Notes: generated by a model not told the origin, from the sequence alone. A stretch of DNA of 53,080 bases from Candidatus Aerophobota bacterium (GCA_021158005.1 JAGGVN010000096.1:1-53080); one strand, 5' to 3'. Counted from the first letter of the stretch, positions 8,522-18,985 are shown. Numbers and translations are program-made.

Positions 8522-9897
8522 ATTTATCAAAAATTCAATCACTGCATTTTACAGGAATAGGAGGAATAGGAATGAGTGGACTGGCTAAAATCTTTCTGGA
8601 AATGGGATACCGTATTAGTGGGTCGGACCTGGAGGAGAACAAACTCATCCATAACTTAAAAGATAAAGGAGCAATTATTTATAAGGGGCATTCTGGTAAG
8701 TATGTTAAAGATGTTGATGCAGTAGTGGTCTCTTCAGTTATTCCTCCAGATAATCCTGAAGTCCAGGAAGCAAGAAAGAGAAACATTCCTCTTCTCTCTC
8801 GGGGAAAACTTCTTTCCCTTTTTGCTAATAAAAGAAATGCTATTGTAGTTAGCGGCACCTACGGAAAGACTACGACCGCTTCCCTCATTTCTTCAATTCT
8901 CCTTTATGCAGGAAAAGACCCTACAATCATTATTGGCGGAGAATTAAAAGAGATTCAAAGTAATGCTCGGCTCGGAAAGGGTAAGTATACGGTCATTGAG
9001 AGCGATGAATCTGATGGTTCTTTCCTCTTTCTTTTACCAAAAATATCCGTTCTTACTTCCCTGGGGAATGACCATTTAAATTACTATGGATCTCAAGAAA
9101 AACTTTCTCAAGCCTTTGTTCAATTTGTCAGTTCTTTAAAAGAAGGAGGAGGTCTCATAACTAATAATGATGATGCCCGGTTGAGAGAAGTTGTAAGGAA
9201 GGCTTTTCTTTCTTCCGGAGTAAGAGTAATGACTTACGGAATTAATTCTTTAGCCGATGTTACGGCCACAAAGATTGAGTTTAAAAAATTTACCTCTTCT
9301 TATGTGCTCACCTATAAAGGAAAGACTCTGGGGAAAATAAAACTTCCCTTAAGTGGCCTCTACAATATTTATGATTCTTTAGCTTCTGCCGCTGTAGGAA
9401 TAACCCTGGGAATAAGTAAAGATATAATTAGTAGGGCTCTTTTTTCCTTTCAGGGAATAAAGAGAAGATATGAAAAGGTAGGACATACTGCTTCCGATAT
9501 TCTGGTAATTGATGATTTTGCCTACCATCCTGTGCAAATTAAGGCAGTATTAGAAACATCCCGTAGTTTAAACCGCCGAATAATTGCTATCTTTCAACCT
9601 CACCGCTATACCCGAACCAAACTTCTTCTACCCCAGTTAATTCATTCTTTAAAGGAAGTAGACGAATTAATTTTAACCCAGATCTATTCTGCAGGAGAAA
9701 AACCTATTCCCGGAATTGATGGAAAATTACTCTTTGATAATCTTAAAAAAGAGAGAAATAAACCTACATTTTACCTTCCTATAAAAGAAGAAATTCCCAA
9801 TTTTTTAAAAAAAAGAGCAAGGAAAGGAGACCTTATTATTACTCTGGGTGCTGGAGATATAAGAAAAATTGGAGAAGATTACTTGGCTAAAAATTAA
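8518..9897 (+). CDS. murC: UDP-N-acetylmuramate--L-alanine ligase
   Basis: LHFTGIGGIGMSGLAKIF, VSGTYGKTTTASLIS, DDFAYHPVQIKAVL; start overlaps murG stop. Confidence 0.94.
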   Translation: MNLSKIQSLHFTGIGGIGMSGLAKIFLEMGYRISGSDLEENKLIHNLKDKGAIIYKGHSGKYVKDVDAVVVSSVIPPDNPEVQEARKRNIPLLSRGKLLSLFANKRNAIVVSGTYGKTTTASLISSILLYAGKDPTIIIGGELKEIQSNARLGKGKYTVIESDESDGSFLFLLPKISVLTSLGNDHLNYYGSQEKLSQAFVQFVSSLKEGGGLITNNDDARLREVVRKAFLSSGVRVMTYGINSLADVTATKIEFKKFTSSYVLTYKGKTLGKIKLPLSGLYNIYDSLASAAVGITLGISKDIISRALFSFQGIKRRYEKVGHTASDILVIDDFAYHPVQIKAVLETSRSLNRRIIAIFQPHRYTRTKLLLPQLIHSLKEVDELILTQIYSAGEKPIPGIDGKLLFDNLKKERNKPTFYLPIKEEIPNFLKKRARKGDLIITLGAGDIRKIGEDYLAKN

Positions 9898-9916
9898 GTG
9901 TCTATTTTCTTTTTTC

Positions 9917-9945
9917 TTGCTTTTTATGGGGAACTTATGTATACT
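9917..9945 (+). promoter_or_regulatory. Candidate sigma70 promoter for hflKC (TTGCTT-17-TATACT)
   Basis: ttgctt 9917-9922, 17-nt spacer, tatact 9940-9945, upstream of hflK at 9999. Confidence 0.5.
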
Positions 9946-9998
9946 TATAAGGAGGTTTTAAGAAGGGAACCAAAAATATTAAAAATCAGGAGGTGTAA

Positions 9999-10979
9999 AT
10001 GGTGTATAAAAAAGCTAATGAAGGTGATGCCGATTTTTCGGGTTACCCTTCTAAAAGATGGATTGGATTTGGTATTGTGGGGATTATTATCGTAATTGTT
10101 CTCTTAAGTACTTTTTACTCTGTGGGACCTGATGAGGAAGGAGTAATTAAAAGATTTGGACGATACACAAGAACAGTTGGACCGGGACTACATTTTAAGA
10201 TTCCTTTTGTAGAAACAGTAATGAAGGTTAAAGTTAAATACATCTTTAAAGAGGAATTTGGATTTCGTACCTTAAAAGCAGGAGTAAAGACTATTTATGC
10301 TCCCGGAGATTATAGCGAAGAATCCTTAATGCTCACCGGTGATTTAAATGTGGGGGTAGTAGAATGGGTGGTTCAATATAAGGTGAAAGATCCCTTAGCT
10401 TTCCTCTTTAATGTCCGAGACCAAGAGGAGACAATTAGGGCTATTTCTGAGGCTTCTATGCGGCAAATAGTGGGAGATAGAAGTATTGATGAAATACTCA
10501 CTATAGGGCGAATAGAAGCGGGACAGAAAGCCCAGGAAAAATTACAAAGTATCCTCGACTCTTACAGAATGGGTATTCAGATAGTAACGGTCAAACTAAA
10601 AGATGTTAATCCTCCAGATCCGGTAAAACCTTCTTTTAATGAGGTTAATGAAGCCCGACAGGAGAGAGAAAGAACTATAAATGAGGCCTGGCAGGCCTAC
10701 AATAAAATTATCCCCAAAGCTAAGGGAGAAGCAGAAAAGATGATTAGTACTGCCGAAGGATATGCAATAAATAGAATAAACAGAGCTCTGGGAGAAGCTA
10801 ACAAATTCTTAGCTATCTGGGAAGAGTATAGAAAATCTCCGGAAGTTACCAAAAAAAGATTTTACCTGGAAACTTTAAATGAAGTTCTCCCCAAAATAGG
10901 CAAAAAATATATCCTGGACACAGAGGAAAAAGAAATTTTACCTCTTTTGCCTCTCGGGGAAATAGGAGGTAAAAAATGA
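9999..10979 (+). CDS. hflK: HflK-like SPFH/prohibitin membrane protease modulator
   Basis: Single N-terminal TM segment, VGPDEEGVIKRFGRYTRTVGPGLHFKIPFVE SPFH motif, VNEARQERERTINEA. Confidence 0.9.
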   Translation: MVYKKANEGDADFSGYPSKRWIGFGIVGIIIVIVLLSTFYSVGPDEEGVIKRFGRYTRTVGPGLHFKIPFVETVMKVKVKYIFKEEFGFRTLKAGVKTIYAPGDYSEESLMLTGDLNVGVVEWVVQYKVKDPLAFLFNVRDQEETIRAISEASMRQIVGDRSIDEILTIGRIEAGQKAQEKLQSILDSYRMGIQIVTVKLKDVNPPDPVKPSFNEVNEARQERERTINEAWQAYNKIIPKAKGEAEKMISTAEGYAINRINRALGEANKFLAIWEEYRKSPEVTKKRFYLETLNEVLPKIGKKYILDTEEKEILPLLPLGEIGGKK

Positions 10980-11935
10980 AATGGGGAAAATGGATTTCTA
11001 TAATAATAGTAATTATTATAGCTCTCGTTGTTTTGAACGGAACGCTCTACACCGTGGATCAGGTAGAACAGGTAGTGATTACTCAATTTGGTAAACCCGT
11101 TGGAGGACCCATAATTGAGCCTGGACTCCATATAAAGATACCTTTTATTCAAAAAGTAAATCGTTTTGATAAAAGGCTTTTAAGCTGGGACGGAAGCCCT
11201 ACGCAAATCCCTACTAAAGATAAAAAATATATCTGGGTTGATACTACGGCGCGTTGGAAAATTGTTGACCCTTTAAAATTTTTGCAAGCAACAAGAAATG
11301 AGAGAATAGCTTTAGCCCGTCTTGACGATATTGTAGATTCAGCTACCCGAAACCAGATTACTAAATATATACTCTACGAAGTGGTGAGAAATACCGGGAG
11401 AGAATTTGCTATAGAAGCCGAAATGGGGGTAGAGCTTCCCGAAGAGATGGGAGGAGAAGTTAAGTATGGACGAGAAAAAATATCCCGGGAGATATTGAAA
11501 GAAGCTTCTTCCTCATTTCCTCAATATGGGATGGAGTTAGTAGATGTAAGAATAAAAAGAATTAATTATGTAGAAGATGTGAGACAAAAAGTTTATTCAC
11601 GAATGATTTCTGAGCGAAAAAGAGTAGCTGAACAGTATCGCTCTGAGGGTATGGGAGAAAAGGAAAGAATTGAAGGGTTAAAAGAAAAAGAGCTAAAGAG
11701 AATTATCTCTGAAGCTTACAAAAAGGCTCAAGAAATTGAAGGAAGTGCGGATGCAAAAGCTACCAAAATATATGCTGAGGCTTATAATAAAGACCCTGAG
11801 TTTTATTCTTTTTTGAAGACTCTGGAAACTTACAAAAACACTCTTGATGAAAATACCTGGTTAATTCTTTCTTCCGATAGTGAATTTTACAAATACCTAA
11901 AGAGTATTCCCCTGGAAAAAACTTCTCAAAAGTGA
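10976..11935 (+). CDS. hflC: HflC-like SPFH membrane protease modulator
   Basis: TVDQVEQVVITQFGKPVGGPIIEPGLHIKIPFIQKVNRFDKRLLSWDG; adjacent to hflK. Confidence 0.9.
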   Translation: MKWGKWISIIIVIIIALVVLNGTLYTVDQVEQVVITQFGKPVGGPIIEPGLHIKIPFIQKVNRFDKRLLSWDGSPTQIPTKDKKYIWVDTTARWKIVDPLKFLQATRNERIALARLDDIVDSATRNQITKYILYEVVRNTGREFAIEAEMGVELPEEMGGEVKYGREKISREILKEASSSFPQYGMELVDVRIKRINYVEDVRQKVYSRMISERKRVAEQYRSEGMGEKERIEGLKEKELKRIISEAYKKAQEIEGSADAKATKIYAEAYNKDPEFYSFLKTLETYKNTLDENTWLILSSDSEFYKYLKSIPLEKTSQK

Positions 11936-11938
11936 AAA

Positions 11939-12967
11939 ATGAAAGAAGGAATCACTACTCCCGAATTACAGGTAGAAGAGGGTAGTTTTGAGATTGCTCT
12001 TCGTCCGCGGATAATGAGTGAATTCGTAGGACAAACCAAGATAAAAAAAAATTTAAAGATATTTATTCAGGCCGCTCGTGAAAGAGGAGACCCCTTGGAC
12101 CATACTCTTCTTTACGGTCCTCCCGGATTAGGAAAAACTACCTTAGCCCATATCATTGCCCGGGAAATGAATGGTAAAATTTCCTCCACGAGCGGTTCGG
12201 CCATTGATCGACCAGGGGATCTGGCTAAAATTCTTACCAATGCTGATCTTCAAGACGGTGACATACTCTTTATTGATGAAATTCATCGTCTTTCTCCTCA
12301 GGTAGAAGAAGTTCTTTATTCAGCAATGGAAGACTTTAAAGTAGATATAATTTTAGGGAAAGGAACAGGAACACGCTCAGTAAAAATTCCCCTTCCTCGA
12401 TTTACCCTGGTGGGAGCTACTACTCGTGCTGGTCTTCTTACTTCTCCCCTGCGCAACCGTTTTGGGGTGATAAGTCGGTTAGATTTTTACGAAAACGAGG
12501 AGCTCTGCAAAATCGTTCTTCGTTCAGCTCATATCTTAAAAATAGATATAGAGAAGGAGGGAGCAGAAGAGATTGCTCGCCGATCTCGAGGAACACCTCG
12601 CATCGCTAATCGTCTTCTTCGAAGAATAAGAGATTATGCTCAGGTAAGAGGAGAAGGAACTATTACTAAAGAAATCGCCAGAGAAGCCTTAGTTATGTTA
12701 GAAGTAGATGAGAGAGGCTTAGATGCTATGGACCGGAAAATTTTGAAAGCTCTGGTCTTTAAATTTGGAGGAGGGCCTGTAGGATTAAAGACTCTTGCTA
12801 TGGTAGTCAATGAAGAGCCTGACACCCTGGAAGAGGTCTATGAACCTTATCTGGTCAGAGAAGGATTAATTAACAGAACTCCCAAGGGAAGAATAGCCAC
12901 TACCCTTCTCTATAAATATTTAGGAAAGGAAAAGGAGGAGATTAAGCAGGAAGAATTACCTTTTTAA
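11939..12967 (+). CDS. ruvB: Holliday junction DNA helicase RuvB
   Basis: [52 protein letters not shown]. Confidence 0.97.
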   Translation: MKEGITTPELQVEEGSFEIALRPRIMSEFVGQTKIKKNLKIFIQAARERGDPLDHTLLYGPPGLGKTTLAHIIAREMNGKISSTSGSAIDRPGDLAKILTNADLQDGDILFIDEIHRLSPQVEEVLYSAMEDFKVDIILGKGTGTRSVKIPLPRFTLVGATTRAGLLTSPLRNRFGVISRLDFYENEELCKIVLRSAHILKIDIEKEGAEEIARRSRGTPRIANRLLRRIRDYAQVRGEGTITKEIAREALVMLEVDERGLDAMDRKILKALVFKFGGGPVGLKTLAMVVNEEPDTLEEVYEPYLVREGLINRTPKGRIATTLLYKYLGKEKEEIKQEELPF

Positions 12968-12996
12968 AAGAGAGATGAGAGGAGGTAAGATGAGCA

Positions 12997-14211
12997 ATGA
13001 ATAGAGAAACAATTAAGGAGTTACAATCCCGGCGACTAAAAAAGATTCTTGAATATGTCTACGAAAATAATTCCCTGTATAGGAAAAAATTTAGACTTAG
13101 AGGATTAAAACCTACCAGTATTAAGTCCTCTGAAGACTTAAGTAAATTGTTCTTCACTACCAAAAAAGAGCTAAGAGATGCTTATCCTTTTGGCTTCTTA
13201 TGCGTTCCTAAGGAAAAAATTGTTAGAATACAGATGAGTGGAGGAACAACGGGCTCACCGGTTATTATCCCTTATTCTCAGGAAGATGTTGAGCAGTGGA
13301 AAGAAATGATGGTAAGAGACTTTAAACTTGCTGGTGTTACCCGAAAGGATGTAATTCAGATAGCACCAGCTTTTGGTTTGTGGAATGGAGGATTTGGATT
13401 TCACTTCGGGGCAGAAGCTATTGGATGCTTCATTATTCCTATAGGACCCGGAAATACTAGAAATCAACTACGGTTTATGAAAGACTTTGGTACCAGTGTA
13501 TTCTGTTCTACAGCTTCCTATCCTCTTAGACTGGCTGAGGTAGCTGAGGAAATAGGATTCGATTTAAGAGAGTTAAAGCTAAAAAAGATGATTCTGGGAG
13601 CTGAACCCTGGTCTGAAGCAATGAGAAAAAAAATAGAGAATACATTTAATGTGAAAACATTTGATATTCCAGGTCTTACAGAAATGGGAGGGGTAGGTTG
13701 CACTGGTATGGAATGTGCTTTTCACGAAGGAATTCATATATGGGAAGATCAATATATCGTGGAAGTAGTCGACCCTGATACAGGAGAAATATTAGAGGAA
13801 GGGAAAGAGGGTGAACTTGTTTATACCACTCTTACAAGATACGCTATGCCCTTAATTAGATATAGAAGTGGGGAGATATCCTCTATTTTAAGTAAAGAGA
13901 GATGTAAATGTGGACTTTCATTTATGAGAATAGCCAGAATAAAAGGAAGAACAGACGATATGATTATCTATAAAGGGGTAAAATTTTATCCTTCCGAAGT
14001 AGAAGAAATTCTTGCAAAATATAATATTTCCCAATATCAATTAGTTATCTCTAAGGAAATAAAGCTCCTTATAGAATCTTCCTATAATGATATTTCAAAA
14101 ATCAATGAAGATATCAAGGAATTTATTGGTTTTATGCCTCAAATAGAGCTACTACCTCCCCGCACGTTAAAGAGATACGATGGAAAAACACCCAGAATAG
14201 TAAGAAAATAG
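12997..14211 (+). CDS. Phenylacetate-CoA ligase family (PaaK-like aryl-acid CoA ligase)
   Basis: MSGGTTGSPVIIPYS, GLTEMGGVGCTGMEC, RYRSGEISSI, MIIYKGVKFYPSEVEEIL. Confidence 0.9.
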   Translation: MNRETIKELQSRRLKKILEYVYENNSLYRKKFRLRGLKPTSIKSSEDLSKLFFTTKKELRDAYPFGFLCVPKEKIVRIQMSGGTTGSPVIIPYSQEDVEQWKEMMVRDFKLAGVTRKDVIQIAPAFGLWNGGFGFHFGAEAIGCFIIPIGPGNTRNQLRFMKDFGTSVFCSTASYPLRLAEVAEEIGFDLRELKLKKMILGAEPWSEAMRKKIENTFNVKTFDIPGLTEMGGVGCTGMECAFHEGIHIWEDQYIVEVVDPDTGEILEEGKEGELVYTTLTRYAMPLIRYRSGEISSILSKERCKCGLSFMRIARIKGRTDDMIIYKGVKFYPSEVEEILAKYNISQYQLVISKEIKLLIESSYNDISKINEDIKEFIGFMPQIELLPPRTLKRYDGKTPRIVRK

Positions 14212-14220
14212 TGAATTTAA

Positions 14221-14814
14221 CTATGATTTATAGGTTAAGTAAAAATTTACTCCTTTTTCAAATGCTCTGAGGTTAGCTTCAATTAATTTTTCTGGAACCA
14301 ATTCTTTTATAGCTTGAATAATCGTCTTCTTCTCAAGAGGTAAATAGTTTGTCAGTACACCAAGCATAACCATATTAACAGTCATAATACTTCCCGATTC
14401 TCTAGCTAATTTCAGAGCATTCAAAATGATTACCTTTCCAAAAACCTCCTTAATTTTACTCATAAGATAATTAACATCAGGATAGGTAAATTTCCCGGGG
14501 AAAACACAAGAAGGAGGAATAATCTTTTCTGTATTAATAATGGCTATACCTTTCCTGGAAAGAAAATGAGAATATCTAAGTGCTTCTATCGGTTCAAATC
14601 CTAATAAAGCATCAGCTTTCTTCTTAGGTATAAGAGGTCCAAATTCTGTCCCTATTCTTATATGAGTTTCTACAGAACCTCCTCTCTGTGCCATTCCGTG
14701 AGTCTCGGCAGCTAAAATCTTCTTTCCTTCCTTTATACACGCTCTACCGATAACATTTGTTGTAAAAATTATCCCCTGTCCTCCTACCCCAGCAATAATA
14801 AGATCAAACTTCAT
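14221..14814 (-). CDS. iorB: Indolepyruvate:ferredoxin oxidoreductase beta subunit
   Basis: LIIAGVGGQGIIFTTNVIGRACIKEGKKILAAETHGMAQRGGSVETHIRIG; adjacent to iorA. Confidence 0.93.
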   Translation of the reverse strand: MKFDLIIAGVGGQGIIFTTNVIGRACIKEGKKILAAETHGMAQRGGSVETHIRIGTEFGPLIPKKKADALLGFEPIEALRYSHFLSRKGIAIINTEKIIPPSCVFPGKFTYPDVNYLMSKIKEVFGKVIILNALKLARESGSIMTVNMVMLGVLTNYLPLEKKTIIQAIKELVPEKLIEANLRAFEKGVNFYLTYKS

Positions 14815-16597
14815 TATTTTTCTTCCTTATGGAATTGACAGGGCAAATCTGGGCACATACTCCACACCCTGAACATTGTTCATTGATTTGTGCTTTTTCT
14901 CCATTCCACTCTATTGCTGGACAACCAAATTTCAGACACTTTTGGCAGCCAATACACTCCTCTGTAACTTCAAATCGCACCCTTTTCATATCCAACTTTT
15001 TGGCAAGAAGTGCACATACTCGCTTTGCAATAACCACTCTTACTCCGCTTTCCTCTTTTACTCTCTTAAACACCTTGATAGATTCAGTTAAGTTATAAGG
15101 ATCAATTGTTTCCACATAACTAACTCCGCAAGCTCTGACAATCTTTTCAAAAGAGACCTTATGGGTTTTCTCGCCCTGGGCGGTAATACCCGTCCCTGGA
15201 TGAGGTTGATATCCAGTCATTGCTGTTGTCTCATTATCTAAAATGACGACAACTATACGGGAGTTATTATAGACAGCATTAATGAGACCAGGAATACCGG
15301 TATGTAAAAAGGTAGAATCTCCAATGGTGCATACTATTTCTCTTTTCTCACCTGATTTATATAATCCGGAAGAGATAGTAATACTTGCTCCCATACAAAG
15401 GCAGGTATCTACACCTCCCATCTGAAGGCCCAAAGTATAGCACCCAATATCACTGGGATAAATAGCTTTCTTCCCAAAGACCTGCGATATTGCGTAAAAA
15501 GTGGCTCTATGGGGACATCCTGCACAAAGGACAGGGGGTCTGGGAGGAAGTAGTTTATCTAAATCTGGTAAAATGCTTTTTTCTTCAAAAGGCCTTCGGA
15601 AAATTTTACTTAAGACTTCCTTTACAGTATCAGGAGAAAATTCCCCTGTTTCCGGAACATCTCCGGTAAGTTTTCCCCATATGTGTAAATCCTGCTTTTT
15701 TGTGTATACTCTTACAAACTCCTCAACAAAAGGAGTAAGCTCCTCAATAATTAAAACTCTGTTAAGCTTCTCCAGAAACTTATTTATCATATTCTCTGAG
15801 GGGGGATAAGCTCCGATCTTCAAGAAGGAAGCCTCTATCCCCAGAGAAGCTACTGCCTCTTTTGCGTATAAATAAGATACACCAGAAGTAATAATGCCAA
15901 ATCTTGAATTAGACTCTTCTAATTTGTTGTAAGGTAACTTTTCAAGAGCTTCCTTAATATGTTTCTGTTTTTTACTCAATTTCACACGTAGTCTCCTCGT
16001 ATGGGCAGGAATTACCACCCATTGAGACGAATTTTTCTCAAATTTACCCGAGAAATTTTTCTTTCTCTCCATTTTAATCTCTACACTGGACCTCGTATGA
16101 GAAATCCTTGTAGTTGAACGGAGCATAACAGGGATATTTAATCCTTCTGATAGCTCAAAAGAGTAAGAGGCCATTCTATTTGCTTCCTCAGGAGAAGAGG
16201 GATCAAGGCAGGGTATTTGAGCAAACTTTGCATATATTCGAGAATCTTGTTCATTTTGAGAAGAATGAGAAAAAGGGTCATCAGCAACCACAAGAACAAA
16301 ACCCCCTTTTATACCTGTATAAGCAAGACTCATAAGGGGATCGGAGGCTACATTAAGGCCAACATGTTTCATAATGACCGCTACTCTTTTTCCTCCCCAG
16401 GAGGAGCCTATTGCATTCTCTAAAGCTACTTTTTCGTTTGTTGACCATTCTACATAAAATCTATATTTCCCGGAAAGCTCAATCAATTTTTCCATAATCT
16501 CTGAGGAGGGAGTTCCTGGATAAGCATAAGCCCCTTCTACTCCTCCTTCCACTAAACCATAGGCAATAGCCTCGTTCCCTAATAAAAATTTAATAAT
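14804..16597 (-). CDS. iorA: Indolepyruvate:ferredoxin oxidoreductase alpha subunit; start extended upstream to a probable ATT codon
   Basis: YPGTPSSEIMEKL, CAGCPHRATFYAI, GDSTFLHTGIPGLINAV, two C-terminal 4Fe-4S motifs. In-frame extension IKFLLGNEAIAYGLVEGG begins ATT at 16597-16595, 6 nt after AGGAGG. Confidence 0.9.
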   Translation of the reverse strand: MIKFLLGNEAIAYGLVEGGVEGAYAYPGTPSSEIMEKLIELSGKYRFYVEWSTNEKVALENAIGSSWGGKRVAVIMKHVGLNVASDPLMSLAYTGIKGGFVLVVADDPFSHSSQNEQDSRIYAKFAQIPCLDPSSPEEANRMASYSFELSEGLNIPVMLRSTTRISHTRSSVEIKMERKKNFSGKFEKNSSQWVVIPAHTRRLRVKLSKKQKHIKEALEKLPYNKLEESNSRFGIITSGVSYLYAKEAVASLGIEASFLKIGAYPPSENMINKFLEKLNRVLIIEELTPFVEEFVRVYTKKQDLHIWGKLTGDVPETGEFSPDTVKEVLSKIFRRPFEEKSILPDLDKLLPPRPPVLCAGCPHRATFYAISQVFGKKAIYPSDIGCYTLGLQMGGVDTCLCMGASITISSGLYKSGEKREIVCTIGDSTFLHTGIPGLINAVYNNSRIVVVILDNETTAMTGYQPHPGTGITAQGEKTHKVSFEKIVRACGVSYVETIDPYNLTESIKVFKRVKEESGVRVVIAKRVCALLAKKLDMKRVRFEVTEECIGCQKCLKFGCPAIEWNGEKAQINEQCSGCGVCAQICPVNSIRKKNNEV

Positions 16598-16655
16598 CTT
16601 CTTCCTCCTTTATTAAGAAAACCATTCCGTAAAATTAGTTAGATGGCAAAAATTA

Positions 16656-18383
16656 TTACTTTTTACAAAGTAACTTTGAAAGTTCATTTAAGGTAAGCGT
16701 ATTTATAACATCTTTTTTCTCTAACCAGCCACGGCGAGCAGTAATTACCCCAAGGGAAATCATATCTAATCCTTCTTTATGATGAGCATCAGTATTTATG
16801 ACCAATTTTATCCCTCTTTTTTTTGCTTCCATAATCCAGACATCTGTCAAATCTAATCTCTGAGGCTGAGCATTTATCTCCAGCCATATACCTCTATCTT
16901 TAGCCACCTCTAATACCTTTTCCATATTGAGAGAATAAGCTTCTCTTTCTCCCAGCAAGCGTCCGGTAGGATGAGCCAGAATTTGCGCATAGGGATTCTG
17001 CATCGCTTTAATTATCCTGTTAGTTATTGTCTCCCTGTCCTGCTTAAAACCTGTATGAAGAGCAATTATTACTATATCTAATCTTCTCAATATCTCATCA
17101 GGATAATCCAGGGTTCCATCTTTAAGGATATCTACCTCGCTCCCTTTGAGAACCTGGAAACCTTTTAAATGTGAATTTATCCTCTCTATTTTTTTTATCT
17201 GAGACAAGAGAGCTTCTCTACTTAAACCTCTACCTACTCTTAAGGATGAAGAATGGTCAGTAATTCCTATATATTCATAATTTTTCTCGCGGGCTTTTTC
17301 TATTAATTCCTCAATAGAGTTACTCCCATCACTTGCTTCTGTATGGATATGAAGGTCCCCTTTAATTTCTCTTTCTTCAATAAGATGAGGTAATTTCCCT
17401 CTCTCTGCTGCTTCAAATTCTCCTCTATTTTCTCTTAACTCCGGGGGAATATAAGAAAGATCCAGATACCTATAAATACCTTCCTCTGTTTCTCCTGCTT
17501 TCTTTTCCCCTTTTTCTGTAAAGACACCATATTCGTTAATTTTTAATCCCCTTTTTATTGCTCTTTCTCTTAAGACGATATTATGAGATTTCGAGCCGGT
17601 GAAATACTGAAGAGCTGCTCCAAAAGAATCAGGTTCTACTACCCGCAAATCTATTTGAAGCCCCTGATGGGTTAGTATACTTGATTTGGTCTCTCCCTTC
17701 GCTAAAACATCTTTAACAAAAGGAAGTTCAACAAAAGAATCTATTACTAAAGAAGGTTTTCGAGAAGAAACGAGAATATCTACATCTCCGATTGTTTCTT
17801 TTCCCCTTCTTAAACTCCCGGCGGTTGATATTCTTTCAATAAGAGAAGAAGCTTTCTTCTTTAATTCCTCCATAACTTCCTTCACCATCGGTAAGGCTTT
17901 TCCTAATAGAATGCGGGAGCGACTCGCTTTATAAAGTTCTATTCCTCTTTTTATATTCTCCTCAGTCTTTGCACCCATACCCGGTAAATGGCGTAATTTC
18001 TGGGAATTAACAAATTTTTCCAGGTCTTCAATATTTTTAATTCCTACCTTTTCATAAAGAAGCTTCACTGTTTTTGGTCCCATTTCCGGGATAGAAAGAA
18101 GTTCTACCACCCCCCGGGGAATCTCCTTTTTTAATTCTTCATAAGCAGGAAGGGTGCCTGTATGAAGAATAGTTCCAATTTTTTCTATCATTCCTTTCCC
18201 TATCCCAGGGATATTCTTAAGCTCTCCTTTTTTATAAAGATTCTCCAGATCTCCGGGAAGATGTTCTATAGCCTCAGCAGCTTTCTCGTAAGCTCTTATT
18301 CTAAAAGGATTTTCTCCTTTAATAGAAAGAAAATCCGCCATTTCTCTAAAAAGTTGACAAATTCTTCTCGAATCTACCTTCAT
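16656..18383 (-). CDS. polX: DNA polymerase X family protein with PHP domain
   Basis: HhH repeats (IPGIGKGMIEKI, LPGMGAKTEENI), GDVDILVS polymerase motif, GDLHIHTEASDGSNSIEELI PHP motif. Confidence 0.93.
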   Translation of the reverse strand: MKVDSRRICQLFREMADFLSIKGENPFRIRAYEKAAEAIEHLPGDLENLYKKGELKNIPGIGKGMIEKIGTILHTGTLPAYEELKKEIPRGVVELLSIPEMGPKTVKLLYEKVGIKNIEDLEKFVNSQKLRHLPGMGAKTEENIKRGIELYKASRSRILLGKALPMVKEVMEELKKKASSLIERISTAGSLRRGKETIGDVDILVSSRKPSLVIDSFVELPFVKDVLAKGETKSSILTHQGLQIDLRVVEPDSFGAALQYFTGSKSHNIVLRERAIKRGLKINEYGVFTEKGEKKAGETEEGIYRYLDLSYIPPELRENRGEFEAAERGKLPHLIEEREIKGDLHIHTEASDGSNSIEELIEKAREKNYEYIGITDHSSSLRVGRGLSREALLSQIKKIERINSHLKGFQVLKGSEVDILKDGTLDYPDEILRRLDIVIIALHTGFKQDRETITNRIIKAMQNPYAQILAHPTGRLLGEREAYSLNMEKVLEVAKDRGIWLEINAQPQRLDLTDVWIMEAKKRGIKLVINTDAHHKEGLDMISLGVITARRGWLEKKDVINTLTLNELSKLLCKK

Positions 18384-18985
18384 TCATCATTCTCCTGAAG
18401 AATAAGACAAAATTTATTCCAGAGATTTTCTACTTTATCCCGAAGCTCTTTTATTCCCTCTTTATTTTCAATGATAAAATCAGCTTTCTCCCTCATCTTT
18501 TTCTCAGAGAGTTGAGACTTCATTATCTTCTCTATTTCAAGAATGTTAATCTGCCGACTTTTTTGTGCCCTTTTTAACTTAACTTCATCGGGAGCACTCA
18601 CCATAATAACCTTATCTACCAAAAAATCCCAGCCTGCCTCCAGTAGAATAGCTGCTTCCACTATTATTATTCCCTCTTTCGTTTTATTAATCTCTCTCTT
18701 TATCTCCTCTGCAATTAGAGGATGAAGGATGGAATTTAATTTTTCTAACTTTTCTTTTTCGTTAAAGACTATCTTCCTTAATTTCTGGCGATTTATCCCA
18801 TTCCTTTTATCTAAAATTGATTTACCAAAGATAGAAATAAGTTTTTCCTTTACATCTTCTCTTTTTAAAAGAAAATGTCCCACCTTATCTGCTTCAATTA
18901 TCTTTGCTCCTAATTCTTTAAATATATTAACGGTAGTTGTTTTTCCTGAACCAATATTTCCCGTAACTCCGATAACCATCTTCAT
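18380..18985 (-). CDS. coaE: Dephospho-CoA kinase
   Basis: VIGVTGNIGSGKTTTVNIFKELGAKIIEADKVGH. Confidence 0.94.
   Translation of the reverse strand: MKMVIGVTGNIGSGKTTTVNIFKELGAKIIEADKVGHFLLKREDVKEKLISIFGKSILDKRNGINRQKLRKIVFNEKEKLEKLNSILHPLIAEEIKREINKTKEGIIIVEAAILLEAGWDFLVDKVIMVSAPDEVKLKRAQKSRQINILEIEKIMKSQLSEKKMREKADFIIENKEGIKELRDKVENLWNKFCLILQENDE

Noticed and set aside
9898-10095. 65-aa ORF between murC and hflK
   Set aside because: Overlaps the hflK start out of frame and the candidate hflK promoter; no good RBS or family match.
14829-15809. Plus-strand ORFs (14829-15098, 14876-15091, 15501-15809)
   Set aside because: Antisense shadows of iorA; low-complexity Ser/Phe/Leu-rich translations typical of the reverse of AT-rich coding DNA.
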